Shown: positions 1-8,822, counted from the stretch's first letter. The stretch: DNA of 64,000 nt from Amycolatopsis vastitatis (GCF_002234595.1 NZ_NMUL01000021.1:62001-126000), one strand, 5' to 3'. A program made the numbers and translations. The notes: generated by a model not told the origin, from the letters alone.

Positions 1-225
1 CGCCAGGTCGTCATGGACGCCGAAGAAGCCGCCGGACTCACCGCCGCCCTGCAGCCGACCCTGGCCGTCCCCCACCACTACGCCTTCCACAGTGGACGGC
101 TCGGCGACCGGATGATCACCCGCGGCGACCAGGACCCCCGCCACTACGCCGACGCGGTCGCCCGGCTCGCCCCCGGCGTCGAGGTCCGGCTGGTCCTGCC
201 GGGCACCCCGGTGACGGTCCCGTGA
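1..225 (+). CDS. MBL-fold metal-dependent hydrolase, C-terminal fragment
   Basis: The reading frame is open to the left edge of the window, so only about the last 74 residues are present. The stretch DAEEAA...LQP..AVPHHYAF followed by GDRMITRGDQDP resembles the C-terminal end of UlaG-like metallo-beta-lactamase-fold hydrolases, where a late His-His pair (here PHHY) lies near the active site. The zinc-binding HxHxDH motif would lie upstream, outside the window. Its stop overlaps the start of the next gene (GTGA), so the two are probably translationally coupled. The family call rests on a short segment and the substrate cannot be inferred. Confidence 0.6.
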   Translation, partial: RQVVMDAEEAAGLTAALQPTLAVPHHYAFHSGRLGDRMITRGDQDPRHYADAVARLAPGVEVRLVLPGTPVTVP

Positions 226-569
226 GCGACCGCGAGTTCATGCCCGTGATCGGCGACGACCTCCCGCCCGGCGAGCGGCCGATGGTGGCCGTCGTCCGGG
301 CGGTCCCCGGCCACGAAGAGCAGCTCGCCGCCGCCATCGTGACGCTGACCGCAGCCGTCCGGCGTGAACCGGGCTGCCTGGAGTTCCGGTCGTTCACCGA
401 CTTCGCGAACCCGGGGGTCTTCTACCTCTACGAGATCTACGCGAGCACCGACGCGTTCCGCGCCCACCTGGAGACCGCCCACGTGGCGCGCTTCTTCACC
501 GAACTCGCCCGGCACAGCACCACCGACGCCACCGCGCTGGTCCAGCTCGCCGAGCTGCGCGTGCCGTAG
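222..569 (+). CDS. Antibiotic biosynthesis monooxygenase (ABM) domain protein
   Basis: A 115-residue protein with the ABM ferredoxin-like fold pattern: a strand MVAVVRAVPGHEEQLAAAI, a conserved EPGCLEFRSF segment and FYLYEIYASTDAFRAHLETAH, as in small cofactor-free monooxygenases and YgiN-like quinol oxygenases. The whole protein is a single ABM domain of usual length. The GTG start overlaps the stop of the upstream hydrolase by four bases, which indicates an operon. It is probably a cytosolic dimer; the substrate cannot be told from sequence. Many such proteins sit beside hydrolases with no antibiotic cluster nearby, so the family name should not be read as a role in antibiotic synthesis. 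Confidence 0.85.
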   Translation: MSDREFMPVIGDDLPPGERPMVAVVRAVPGHEEQLAAAIVTLTAAVRREPGCLEFRSFTDFANPGVFYLYEIYASTDAFRAHLETAHVARFFTELARHSTTDATALVQLAELRVP

Positions 570-585
570 CGACCGCGCGCTGAGG

Positions 586-629
586 CCCTGGCCCGCTTCA
601 CCGCGCCGGAGCGGCGAAGCAGGCCAGGG
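586..629. terminator. Hairpin between convergent genes
   Basis: CCCTGGCC at 586-593 pairs with GGCCAGGG at 622-629. After a small internal loop, CTTC (596-599) pairs with GAAG (616-619). The structure lies between the rightward ABM gene and the leftward xylanase gene, so it could end transcription from both sides. There is no T-tract, which is common for actinobacterial terminators. Confidence 0.55.
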
Positions 630-689
630 TCCCTCTCCCTCAACGTGCCCGCCGGGCTCGCGGCGGGCTCGACCGGACGCTCCCGGGGG

Positions 690-3089
690 TCAGCAGGTGG
701 AGCCGGTCTGGGTGAGCAGGCCCAGCCGCCACGGCAAGCTGTTGTAGTCGCCGCCGGAGCTGGGGTCCCGGCCCTGGTACAGGTAGCGGATGTGGCAGGG
801 GTCGATGGTCAGCGTCTGGTCGTAACCGGCGCGGATCATCTCGCCGTGGCTGATGTCCTTCGTCCACTGGCCACTCGGGAACGTGACGTTCGCCGCGCCG
901 GCGAACGGGGCGCTTTCGGTGTCGGCCAATGCCGTCCAGGGCCCGGCGATGCCGCTCGACGTCCACGACCGGAAGTACCGTCCCTGCGCGCCGATCGCCT
1001 CCACGATCAGCAGGTACTGGTTCGCCCCGGCCACCTTGTACACATTGGACGCTTCGAACAACGCGTACCTGTCCGCGTCCTGGGCGGCGATGACCGGGTC
1101 GCTCATGCCGTCCGGGAAGTTCGCGACCGACGTCTGCGACCGGTACAGGTGCCCGTTGTCGTCCGAAGAGAACAAGTGGCAGTCGGCCGCGTCGCAGATC
1201 ACCCACATGTCGACCCAGTAGCCGCTGCCGATGTTCTGCTGGATGATCGTCGGCATCGACGGGTAGAAGTGCTTCGGGGCGCTCCAGCCGGCGGGGTTGG
1301 AGATGTCCGGGTTCGTCGAGTACGCGGCGTTCCCGTCCTGGTACACCAGGTACCACAGCTTCTGCGGCGCGAAGTAGAACACCTCGGGCGCCGCGCGGTA
1401 GCCGGTGCCGATCCCCGACTGGTCCAAATAGTACTGCGGGGCCGAGCCGGCCTGGGACCAGTCCGTGAAGCTCAGGTACACCATGTTGTACCCGGCCGCG
1501 TTCGCCACGCTGGCGAACACGTGGTACTTCCCGTTCGCATACACGACCGACGGGTCCTTGATCCCGGCGATGTCGTGCGTCGCGTCGGACTTCGGCGCGA
1601 TCAGCGCACCGCTCGAACTCCACGCGTAGCGGGACGGCAGGGTCCCGCCACCTCCCGTCGGCACGGTCCACTGCTGGTTGGCTCCGCCGTGGCAGGTCCA
1701 GATGATCACCTTGGAGCCGTTGGCGGTCGCGGCGCCGCTCACGTCCAGGCACAGTCCCGACCGGCCGTTCGTGAGGGTGCCGTTCCCGCCGGCGGTCCAC
1801 TTCTGGGTGGCCCCGCCGGTGCAGTCCGCGATGACCGCCGCCGTTCCCGCGGACGTCCCGCCGCCCGCGGTGTCGAGGCACCGCTTCGTGTCACCGGAGT
1901 AGACGGTCAGCTCCCCCGCCGCCGTGCGGGTCCACTGCTGGTTCGCGCCGCTCCCGCAGTCCCGGATCTGCAGCTGGGTGCCGGCCGTGGTCGACGAGCT
2001 GGGCACGTCCAGGCACCGGTTCGCGGCCACGGCGCGTACCGGGCCGGTACCGCCGCCGGGATCCGGGTTACCGGAGTTGAGCGCGTCGAGGACGGCGGTG
2101 TAGGCCTGTTTCTTGCCGTAGTTGCCGTCGAACAGCAGCGGGGTGTCGCCCGACCGCCACGAGTACTTGTCCGTGACGCCCCACACCGTGATGCCGGTGC
2201 AGCGGGAGACCGCCATGCAGGCCTGGGTGACCTGCCGGTACGCGTTCGCCTGCGCGGCCCCCGAGCCGCCGATGTCCAGCTCGGTGATCTGGACGTCGAC
2301 GCCGAGGTCGGCGAAGCGCTGGAGGTTCGCCTGGTAGCTGCCGAGGTTGGAGTTCGAGGAGAGGTGGCTCTGGAAGCCCACGCAGTCGATCGGCACGCCC
2401 CGGTTCTTGAAGTCCCGGACCATGTTGTAGATGCCGGTGCTCTTCGCGTTGATCCCGTCGGTGTTGTAGTCGTTGTAGCAGAGCTTGGCGTTCGGGTCGG
2501 CCGTCCGGGCGGCGCGGAAGGCGTCCTCGATGTAGCCGTCCCCGAGCTTCTGCTGGAAGACCGACTGACGGCGGGTGCCGTTCTCCTCGAACGCCTCGTT
2601 GACGACGTCCCACGCGATCAGCTGGCCCTTGTAGTGCCCGGCCACCTGGCTGATGTGGTTCAGCATCGCCGAGCGCAGGTTGTTCGCGTCCAGGCCGCCG
2701 ACCCACGGGGCGAGCTGCTGGTACCACACCAGGGTGTGCCCGCGGATCTTCATGCCCCGGCTCACCGCCTGGCTGACGATCCGGTCCGCGGGCGCGAAGT
2801 TGAACTGGTTGCGGTTCGGCTCGACCGTGTCCCACTTCATTTCGTTCTCCGGCGTGACGCCGTTGAACTCCGTCGTCCACGTGTTCACGTAGGCCGCCTC
2901 GCCGAGGTGGCTCGTCGAGATGGCGGCGCCGAAGTACCTTCCGGTCTGCGCCGCCGCGGCCCCGAGCGTGCTCGCCGCCCCGGCGGCCACACCGGGGGAC
3001 AGCACCAGGGCGGTCGCCGACAAGCCCGCGGTGGCCAGGACGGTGACGGCGGTCCGGAGGCGCCGCCGGCGGGGTGAGCCCATGGTCAT
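690..3089 (-). CDS. Bifunctional endo-1,4-beta-xylanase GH10 / CBM13 / alpha-L-arabinofuranosidase GH62
   Basis: A 799-residue secreted enzyme with three modules. Residues 1-45 are an Arg-rich signal peptide. Residues 46-340 are a GH10 xylanase with general acid/base Glu165 (WDVVNEAF) and nucleophile Glu270 (ITELDIGG). Residues 350-476 are a ricin-type beta-trefoil (CBM13) with three QxW repeats. Residues 484-799 are a GH62 arabinofuranosidase, beginning RYAWSSSGALIAPKSDATHDIAGIKDPS, with the expected catalytic Asp (Asp512) in KDPSVV and ISHGEMIRAG late in the domain. The combination would cleave the xylan backbone and remove arabinose side chains. The ATG at 3089 is chosen because the signal peptide starts there; a second ATG lies two codons in. 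It is the last gene of a three-gene leftward operon, 29 bp after the GH54 gene. Confidence 0.95.
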   Translation of the reverse strand: MTMGSPRRRRLRTAVTVLATAGLSATALVLSPGVAAGAASTLGAAAAQTGRYFGAAISTSHLGEAAYVNTWTTEFNGVTPENEMKWDTVEPNRNQFNFAPADRIVSQAVSRGMKIRGHTLVWYQQLAPWVGGLDANNLRSAMLNHISQVAGHYKGQLIAWDVVNEAFEENGTRRQSVFQQKLGDGYIEDAFRAARTADPNAKLCYNDYNTDGINAKSTGIYNMVRDFKNRGVPIDCVGFQSHLSSNSNLGSYQANLQRFADLGVDVQITELDIGGSGAAQANAYRQVTQACMAVSRCTGITVWGVTDKYSWRSGDTPLLFDGNYGKKQAYTAVLDALNSGNPDPGGGTGPVRAVAANRCLDVPSSSTTAGTQLQIRDCGSGANQQWTRTAAGELTVYSGDTKRCLDTAGGGTSAGTAAVIADCTGGATQKWTAGGNGTLTNGRSGLCLDVSGAATANGSKVIIWTCHGGANQQWTVPTGGGGTLPSRYAWSSSGALIAPKSDATHDIAGIKDPSVVYANGKYHVFASVANAAGYNMVYLSFTDWSQAGSAPQYYLDQSGIGTGYRAAPEVFYFAPQKLWYLVYQDGNAAYSTNPDISNPAGWSAPKHFYPSMPTIIQQNIGSGYWVDMWVICDAADCHLFSSDDNGHLYRSQTSVANFPDGMSDPVIAAQDADRYALFEASNVYKVAGANQYLLIVEAIGAQGRYFRSWTSSGIAGPWTALADTESAPFAGAANVTFPSGQWTKDISHGEMIRAGYDQTLTIDPCHIRYLYQGRDPSSGGDYNSLPWRLGLLTQTGSTC

Positions 3090-3118
3090 GGCAACTCTCG
3101 TTTCGTCGGGAGGCGCGG

Positions 3119-4567
3119 TCAGCCGAGCGTCCACTGCTGGTTGCTGCCGCCGTTGCAGGTCCACAGTTCGACCGGTGCGCCGTCGGCGGTGGAGGCGCCG
3201 GTGACGTCCAGGCACAGCCCGGACTGGCCGCCGGTGACCGTGCCGTTGGAGTTGACGGTCCACTGCTGGTTGGCCTGGCCGTTGCAGGGCCAGGTGACGA
3301 CTTTCGTGCCGGCGCTGGTGCCCTGGCCGGACGCGTCCAGGCAGAGGGTCGCGCCGCCGAGGGTGGCCGTCAACCGGCCGTCCGACGTGCGTGTCCAGGT
3401 CTGGTTCGGCTGACTGGTGCAGCCGGCGATCTGCAGCTGCGTGCCCTGCGTCGAATTCGGCGCGGCGAGGCACTTGCCCGCTCCCACGGCGTGCAGCGGG
3501 CCGGTGCCCGTGTTGGACCCGCCGGTGCCGTAGCCGGCCGCGGTGATGTTGGCCTGCACCGCGTCCTCCGTCGCGTTCGACGGGTAGCCCGACGTCATGA
3601 CGCCTTCGTAGAACGTGCCCGCGGACCCGATGCTGTTGTCGCCGCCGGTGCCGAGGATGATGGCGCCTTCCTTGCGCATCGGGTTGTAGCCCGAAACGTT
3701 CGGCCGCTTGCCGTCGTAGAAGGTCGACAGGCCGCCGGACTGCGCGTTGCCGCCGCGGATGGCCCAGTGGTTCGCCTCGCCCTTGATGATCGCGGTCAGG
3801 TAGCGGTGGTTGATCGTCGGGTCGTTGGCGTTGTAACCGGCGTTCACCCCGGAGTAGAGGCCGTTCTCCAGGTCGGACATGATCCACGGCCCGTTTCCGG
3901 TGCCATAGCCCCAGACCTTGATGTTGCCGAAGTAGATGGCCTCCATCGTGCCGTTGCCGTTGTCCCGGCTGTTGCGCTCGGCGTTGCCGTAGTCGAAGCA
4001 GCAACCACCGTTGTAGTGCGTGCCGTCGAAGATCGCGTACATGCCTTCCGGCTGGTCACCGGTCGCGGTGCCGGTGGCGTTGTTGTTGCGGTAGCCGGTG
4101 CCGGGAGCCACGAACACGCCGTACGCCTTCTGGCCGCCGATCGTGATCGGCGCCGCCGCCGCGTTGGCGAGGTTGTCGTAGCCGCCGGGAGCCGGGCCGG
4201 AGAACCCGCCCGGCGGCGCCTGGGTCAGGTGGTTGTTGCGGCCGGACTGGTCGTAGATAACGGTGATCAGGCACGTCGTGCCGGCACAGAACGAATCCTG
4301 GGCCGCCGCGTTCGCGAGGCCACCCGCGCTCAGCACGCCGATGTCCCGCGTCGTGTTGTCCGAAGCACGCCGCACTTGGTAGAGCGAGCCGTTGTACGCG
4401 CCGTACAGCGCCCGGGTGGTGGAATGCGCGGCCACGCACGGCGTGCCGCCCGCGGCGTAGATGTCGCACGGCCCCTGGGTGGCGGCCTGCGACGTCGTGG
4501 CCGTGCCGGCCACCGCACCCGCGGCGAGCGCCACCGCCGGCCACAACGTTCTCCAGCGTGCGTTCAT
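3119..4567 (-). CDS. Alpha-L-arabinofuranosidase B (GH54-type) with CBM13 lectin domain
   Basis: A 482-residue secreted protein. A signal peptide ends near residue 29 (SQAATQGPCDIY). The catalytic region (about 30-350) matches the ArfB family: CDIYAAGGTPCVAAHSTTRALY, IYDQSGRNNHLTQAPPGG and a vicinal Cys pair (GGCCFDYGN). Glu234 in SDLENG and Asp310 in GTGGDNS have the 76-residue spacing I recall for the nucleophile and acid/base of the Aspergillus enzyme; this numbering is from memory. Residues 356-482 form a ricin-type beta-trefoil. Fungal GH54 enzymes usually carry CBM42 instead, so the CBM13 partner is notable. It is the middle gene of the operon, 31 bp after the GH59 gene, and should remove arabinose from arabinoxylan or arabinan. 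Confidence 0.9.
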   Translation of the reverse strand: MNARWRTLWPAVALAAGAVAGTATTSQAATQGPCDIYAAGGTPCVAAHSTTRALYGAYNGSLYQVRRASDNTTRDIGVLSAGGLANAAAQDSFCAGTTCLITVIYDQSGRNNHLTQAPPGGFSGPAPGGYDNLANAAAAPITIGGQKAYGVFVAPGTGYRNNNATGTATGDQPEGMYAIFDGTHYNGGCCFDYGNAERNSRDNGNGTMEAIYFGNIKVWGYGTGNGPWIMSDLENGLYSGVNAGYNANDPTINHRYLTAIIKGEANHWAIRGGNAQSGGLSTFYDGKRPNVSGYNPMRKEGAIILGTGGDNSIGSAGTFYEGVMTSGYPSNATEDAVQANITAAGYGTGGSNTGTGPLHAVGAGKCLAAPNSTQGTQLQIAGCTSQPNQTWTRTSDGRLTATLGGATLCLDASGQGTSAGTKVVTWPCNGQANQQWTVNSNGTVTGGQSGLCLDVTGASTADGAPVELWTCNGGSNQQWTLG

Positions 4568-4598
4568 CGGCGAACTCCTTTGTCCGGGCCGGACGCGG

Positions 4599-6998
4599 CT
4601 AGCTTCGCGTCCACTTCTGGGCGCTGCTCCCGTTGCAGGTCTGCAGGGTCACCGGCGTGCTGTTCGCGGTGCCGTTCCCGCTGGGGGTCAGGCACAGTCC
4701 GGATGGGACACCGGTGATCGTCCCGTCGCTTCCGGCGTTCCACTGCTGGTTGGCGCCGCCCGTGCAGTCCCAGATGATCGCCCTCGTCCCGGCGGTGGTG
4801 CCGGCGCCGTCGGCGTCGAGGCACTTGCTGCCGTACACCTGGAGCTGCTTCGCGGAGTTGAGGGTCCACTGCTGGTTGGTGCCGCCGTTGCAGTCCCACA
4901 GCGTCACCTGCGTGCCGTTGGTCTGGGACACGTTCGGGACGTCGAGGCAGCGCCCGGCCGCCGTGTTGCGCAGCACGGAGGTCGAGCCGCCGCCCGAGCC
5001 GGCGACGGAGAGGTTGTCGAACTGCGCGGTCTCCCCCACACCCGTGCCGATCCCGACCTGGCCGGCCGGGAAGGTGCTGTCGGTGACCGTGCCGATCACC
5101 GTGCCGTCGACGGAGGCGGTGATGGTGCTGCCGGAGAAGCCCAGTGACAGCTTGTGCCAGCTGTTGGTGCCGAGCGCGGACGTCGTGCCGGTGCGCAGCG
5201 TCGTGTTCTGCTGGCTGGTGTTGTTGCGCCGGATCGACCAGGCGCCGGTGTCACTCACCCGCAGGTAGTACGCGTTCAGCGCGCCCTGGTTGCCCGTGTC
5301 CTGCGAGCCGGCCCGGCCGAGCAGCTCGACGTACCCGGCCTTCTCCAGCAGCACGTCCGTGCTGAGCGTGTAGTTGCTCCAGGCGATGTTGCCCAGCAGC
5401 GCGTACGGATCGACGAACTTCTTCCAGGGGATCGTCTTCTGCGTCGCGGCCTGGCGCACGCACGTGCCCGCGCGGCCGGCGCCGCACGCGGCGGTCTCGA
5501 AGGCGCCCTCCATGTCCATCAGGTACTTGGCTTCCTTGCCCTTCGCGTACGACTCGAAATCGTCGCTGTAGGGCAGGTTCAGCGAGCCCTGCGGCGGGCT
5601 CGTCGCGGTGCCCTTGCCCTGCCCGGTGGTGGTCGTGACGGTGTACAGGTAGCCGGGCTGGACGGTCAGGGAGTAGGCGCCGCCGCTCGGCGTGATGTCC
5701 GTGCTGTGCACGAAGTGGTCGCCCGCGTTGTTCGAGTTGAGGTTGGTCGCCCACACGTGCACCGCGCCGGTGGACAGCCCGCCGGTGACGTTCAGGTTCA
5801 GCGTCTGGGCCGAGGTGGCGTCCATCGTCTCGATGATCGTGCTGTAGTCGGTGTTGTTCGTCGACTTCAGCGAAACGTAGCTGCCGTTGTTGCGGTTCCC
5901 GCCGAGGTAGCCGCTGGACGAGTCGAGGTACTTCCAGCCGGGCGCGGTGAACTGCGTCGTGTGCGCCAGCGCCCACGCGTCCTTGCCGACCGAGTAGTAG
6001 CCCGACCACGGCTGGTTGGCGAGGATCAGCCCGACGGTCGGCCAGGGGATGTTCGGCGTGACGGCGGCGATGAGGTCCCAGTTGAGGTAGGCGGTCATCT
6101 TGCCGTCGAGGTAGACCCGGTTGATCCCGCGGGCCAGCGGCTTGGCGCCGTCGTTGTAGTCCTGGGAGCCGTTTTCGCTGGACCACAACGTCTTCCCGGT
6201 GTTCGTGACGTTGGCCGGCACGCTGCAGGAGGTCTGCGCGCTGAGGTAGCCGCAGGTGTAGTGGGCACTCAGCACGTCGGTCGCGTTGCGGTAGGCCGTG
6301 TTGGTCGAGATCGCGCTCGCGGGGCCCCAGTCGCCCGGCCACGAGTCACCGGAGATGATCTTGACGGCGTTGTACCCGTTGGCGTTGAGCGCGTTGCGGA
6401 GGGTGACGGTCCAGTCGGCGCTCCACTGCTTCTCGTTCTGGACGCTCGTGAGGTAGTCGATGGTCAGCCCGTGCTGCTTGGCGCACCCCAGCCACGACAG
6501 GTAGTAGTCCGTGAGGTCGTTGGAGAAGAAGGTGCCGTTGCCGATCCAGCCCGGCGCTCCCCAGGGCAGGCCCACGAGCTTGATGCCGGGGTTGCGCGCC
6601 TTGGCCTGTTCCATGAGCCACCACTCGTACCCGCGGTTGCAGTCGAGATCGCCGCGGAAGTGGGCGTGGCTGGGCTCCGCGCCGCTGGTGGAGTTGGTGT
6701 CACCGCCCATTTCCACCTTGAGAATCTGCAGGGCGGCACCGTAACCGGGCTTGAAGAGGTAGTCGAGGATCTGGCCGCGCTGCGGTTCGGGGTAGTCGAT
6801 CAGCAGGCGGCTGTTGCCGCCGCCCCCGCTGACCGCGCCGACGCCGTCGAACGTGCGGCCGCCGGAACCTCCGTTGATCGTGATCGCGGTGGCCGCCTGG
6901 GCGGGCGCCGCGGCGACGGCGCTGCCGGCCACCGCCAAGACGACCGCGGCAACCGTCGCCACCGCTCTCCGCACGCTCCGGGGCAGGGTCGCGGGCAT
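4599..6998 (-). CDS. GH59 galactosylceramidase-like beta-galactosidase with CBM13
   Basis: A 799-residue secreted protein and the first gene of the leftward hemicellulase operon. The signal peptide is residues 1-37. The TIM-barrel domain shows GH59 hallmarks: TFDGVGAVSGGGGNSRLLIDY, QILDYLFKPGYGAALQILKVE and GGDTNSTSGAEPSH. Candidate catalytic residues are Glu189 (SVQNEKQW) and Glu275 (LWSSENGSQD). A beta-sandwich follows (about 500-665), then a ricin-type lectin domain over the last ~130 residues. Animal GH59 enzymes hydrolyse galactosylceramide. A secreted bacterial member next to GH54 and GH10-GH62 more likely acts on galactose in plant polysaccharides, but that is inference. The ATG at 6998 follows a GAGGA ribosome site; an in-frame upstream extension to 7061 lacks signal-peptide character. 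Confidence 0.85.
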   Translation of the reverse strand: MPATLPRSVRRAVATVAAVVLAVAGSAVAAAPAQAATAITINGGSGGRTFDGVGAVSGGGGNSRLLIDYPEPQRGQILDYLFKPGYGAALQILKVEMGGDTNSTSGAEPSHAHFRGDLDCNRGYEWWLMEQAKARNPGIKLVGLPWGAPGWIGNGTFFSNDLTDYYLSWLGCAKQHGLTIDYLTSVQNEKQWSADWTVTLRNALNANGYNAVKIISGDSWPGDWGPASAISTNTAYRNATDVLSAHYTCGYLSAQTSCSVPANVTNTGKTLWSSENGSQDYNDGAKPLARGINRVYLDGKMTAYLNWDLIAAVTPNIPWPTVGLILANQPWSGYYSVGKDAWALAHTTQFTAPGWKYLDSSSGYLGGNRNNGSYVSLKSTNNTDYSTIIETMDATSAQTLNLNVTGGLSTGAVHVWATNLNSNNAGDHFVHSTDITPSGGAYSLTVQPGYLYTVTTTTGQGKGTATSPPQGSLNLPYSDDFESYAKGKEAKYLMDMEGAFETAACGAGRAGTCVRQAATQKTIPWKKFVDPYALLGNIAWSNYTLSTDVLLEKAGYVELLGRAGSQDTGNQGALNAYYLRVSDTGAWSIRRNNTSQQNTTLRTGTTSALGTNSWHKLSLGFSGSTITASVDGTVIGTVTDSTFPAGQVGIGTGVGETAQFDNLSVAGSGGGSTSVLRNTAAGRCLDVPNVSQTNGTQVTLWDCNGGTNQQWTLNSAKQLQVYGSKCLDADGAGTTAGTRAIIWDCTGGANQQWNAGSDGTITGVPSGLCLTPSGNGTANSTPVTLQTCNGSSAQKWTRS

Positions 6999-7032
6999 GG
7001 TTGTCCTCACTTTCGGCGAAGGGCGGCACCGG

Positions 7033-7073
7033 CGGAACTTTCGGGGCCGACGGCGAAACAATCGAAATTTTCA
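7033..7073 (-). promoter_or_regulatory. Two GAAA-n-TTTC boxes upstream of the GH59-GH54-GH10/GH62 operon
   Basis: CGGAACTTTCG (7033-7043) and CGAAATTTTCA (7063-7073) lie 35-75 bp before the operon's first ATG. They match 10 and 9 of 11 positions of CGAAACTTTCG, a box I recall upstream of Streptomyces xylanase genes. Further CGAAA half-sites lie at about 7052 and 7074. The rest of the 6999-7460 gap holds only this leftward promoter region and the GH6 promoter. Confidence 0.45.
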
Positions 7074-7406
7074 GCGAAAGAGGAAACGCACTTGCCCCGC
7101 CGGGGAGGCGCGCGGGAAACCGCCCATGAGAACCCCATCTTCGTCGATGGCGACCAGACCGGGCGTTAACGCTAACAGCCGTCCTGCCGCCGAACAACCG
7201 CCGATTCCGCGCAGTCTGCACGCCTTCCGGAACCGCGCGTCCGTCGATCAAGCGACCGGACATCATCGCAGTTCACGCCCCTGACGCGGACACCCGACGT
7301 CGGCCGGTTCCCGGTTCGCGCAGATGTAATTTTCTTGCCGCCCGGGTGAGAACAGCACGGGGCCCCCTTTTCGATCCCGTCCTCCCGGGCTACAGTCCCG
7401 GATCAC

Positions 7407-7420
7407 TGGGAGCGCTCCCA
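7407..7420. promoter_or_regulatory. CebR/CelR-type operator (TGGGAGCGCTCCCA)
   Basis: A perfect 14-bp palindrome, extended to 16 bp by flanking C and G, 40 bp before the GH6 cellulase start. It is identical to the canonical CelR/CebR box of actinobacterial cellulase genes, where a LacI-family repressor is released by cellobiose or cello-oligosaccharides. No LacI-family gene is in the window, so the regulator must lie elsewhere. No second perfect copy was seen. Confidence 0.88.
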
Positions 7421-7460
7421 GGACGTCCGGCGCCACCCAGCCGTTCGAAGGAGAATGTGC

Positions 7461-8822
7461 ATGCGAAGCAGGACAGTGGCAGCCGGCGGGCTCGCCGCGG
7501 TGGCCGCGACCGGCGTCATCACCGCGACCACTTGGACCGGCGCACAGGCCGCCGAATCGGCGTACTACGTCGACCCTGGCACCAATGCGGCCAAGTGGGT
7601 CGCGGCGAACCCCGGCGACTCGCGCGCCGCGGTCATCCGCGACCGCATCGCCGCGGTACCGCAGGCGAGGTGGTTCACCACCACCAACACGTCCACGGTC
7701 CGCGCCGAGGTGGACGCCTACACCGGGGCAGCGGCCGCCGCGGGGAAGATCCCGATCATGGTCGTCTACGACATCCCCAACCGCGACTGCGGTGGCGCGA
7801 GCGGCGGCGGCGCGCCGTCCCACGACGCCTACCGCGCCTGGATCGACCAGGTGGCGGCCGGGCTGGCGGGCCGTCCCGCGGCCATCGTGCTCGAGCCCGA
7901 CGTGCTCCCACAGATGACGAACTGCCAGAACAGCGACCAGCAGCGCCAGACCACGGCGTCGATCGCGTACGCGGGCAAGCGGCTCAAGGCCGGCTCCTCC
8001 CAGGCGAAGGTGTACTTCGACATCGGGCACTCCGCCTGGCTTTCCGCCGGCGACGCCGCGACGCGCCTGCGGGCCGCCGACATCTCGAACAGCGCCGACG
8101 GCATCTCGACCAACGTGTCGAACTACCGCGCGACCTCCGACGAAGTGGCCTACGACAAGGCGATCCTCGGCCAGCTCGGCGACTCGCGGCTGAAGGCCGT
8201 GATCGACACGAGCCGCAACGGCAACGGGCCGCAGGGCAGCGAGTGGTGCGACCCGGGCGGGCGCGCGATCGGCACGCCGAGCACCAACCAGACCGGGGAC
8301 GGCCAGATCGCCGCGTTCCTGTGGGTCAAGCCGCCGGGCGAGGCGGACGGCTGCATCGCCACGGCCGGCCAGTTCGTACCCCAGCGGGCCTACGACCTCG
8401 CTGTCGCGGCCGGCCCGGTCCAGACCACCACCCCGACGACGCCGACGACCCCCACGACCCCCACGACCCCGACCACCCCGACCACCCCCACCACCACGAC
8501 CCCGCAGCCGACCGGCGGCTGCAAGGTCACCCACCGGGTGGTCAGCACCTGGTCGACCGGGTACACCGGCGAAATCGTCGTCGAGAACCGCGGGACGGCC
8601 GTCGACCACTGGACGCTCACCTTCTCCGCCCCCGGCGTCAAGGTCGACCAGGGCTGGAACGGAACCTGGACCGACACCGGCGACGTGGTCAAGGTCGACA
8701 ACGCGTCGTGGAACGGCAACCTCGCCACGGGCGCGACAGTCACCATCGGGTACAACGCGAGCTACACCGGCGGCACACCGCCGTTCCAGTCACCGACGCT
8801 GAACGGGGCCTCCTGCTCCTGA
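7461..8822 (+). CDS. GH6 endoglucanase/cellulase with C-terminal CBM2
   Basis: A 453-residue secreted cellulase. Residues 1-30 are a signal peptide (cleavage near AQA-AES). The GH6 domain spans about 34-325, with Asp109 (NRDCGG) and Asp147 (VLEPDVLPQM) in the same 38-residue spacing as Asp79 and Asp117 of Thermobifida Cel6A, plus Asp187 (YFDIGHSAW). A Thr-Pro linker and a CBM2 cellulose-binding domain (CKVTHRVVSTW to the end) follow. It should hydrolyse internal beta-1,4 bonds of cellulose with inversion. The ATG at 7461 is preferred because AAGGAG (7448-7453) is 7 bases upstream; the ATG at 7455 would be too close. A perfect CelR-type operator sits in the promoter. Confidence 0.95.
   Translation: MRSRTVAAGGLAAVAATGVITATTWTGAQAAESAYYVDPGTNAAKWVAANPGDSRAAVIRDRIAAVPQARWFTTTNTSTVRAEVDAYTGAAAAAGKIPIMVVYDIPNRDCGGASGGGAPSHDAYRAWIDQVAAGLAGRPAAIVLEPDVLPQMTNCQNSDQQRQTTASIAYAGKRLKAGSSQAKVYFDIGHSAWLSAGDAATRLRAADISNSADGISTNVSNYRATSDEVAYDKAILGQLGDSRLKAVIDTSRNGNGPQGSEWCDPGGRAIGTPSTNQTGDGQIAAFLWVKPPGEADGCIATAGQFVPQRAYDLAVAAGPVQTTTPTTPTTPTTPTTPTTPTTPTTTTPQPTGGCKVTHRVVSTWSTGYTGEIVVENRGTAVDHWTLTFSAPGVKVDQGWNGTWTDTGDVVKVDNASWNGNLATGATVTIGYNASYTGGTPPFQSPTLNGASCS
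8425..8508 (+). repeat. Thr-Pro linker-encoding tandem repeat
   Basis: Imperfect 9-base units (CCGACGACC / CCCACGACC variants) encode a TTP-rich linker between the GH6 catalytic domain and CBM2. It is coding sequence of low complexity, not an intergenic array, and is prone to slippage. Confidence 0.85.

Noticed and set aside
645..3077. An 810-codon plus-strand open frame opposite the GH10-GH62 gene
   Set aside because: It is the antisense mirror of a clearly assigned enzyme, with Arg/Val/Asp-rich composition typical of high-GC reverse frames and no domain.
8425..8508. Short tandem repeats resembling a CRISPR or minisatellite
   Set aside because: They are in frame and encode the Thr-Pro linker of the cellulase, with no unique spacers. 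The same holds for 38779-38871.
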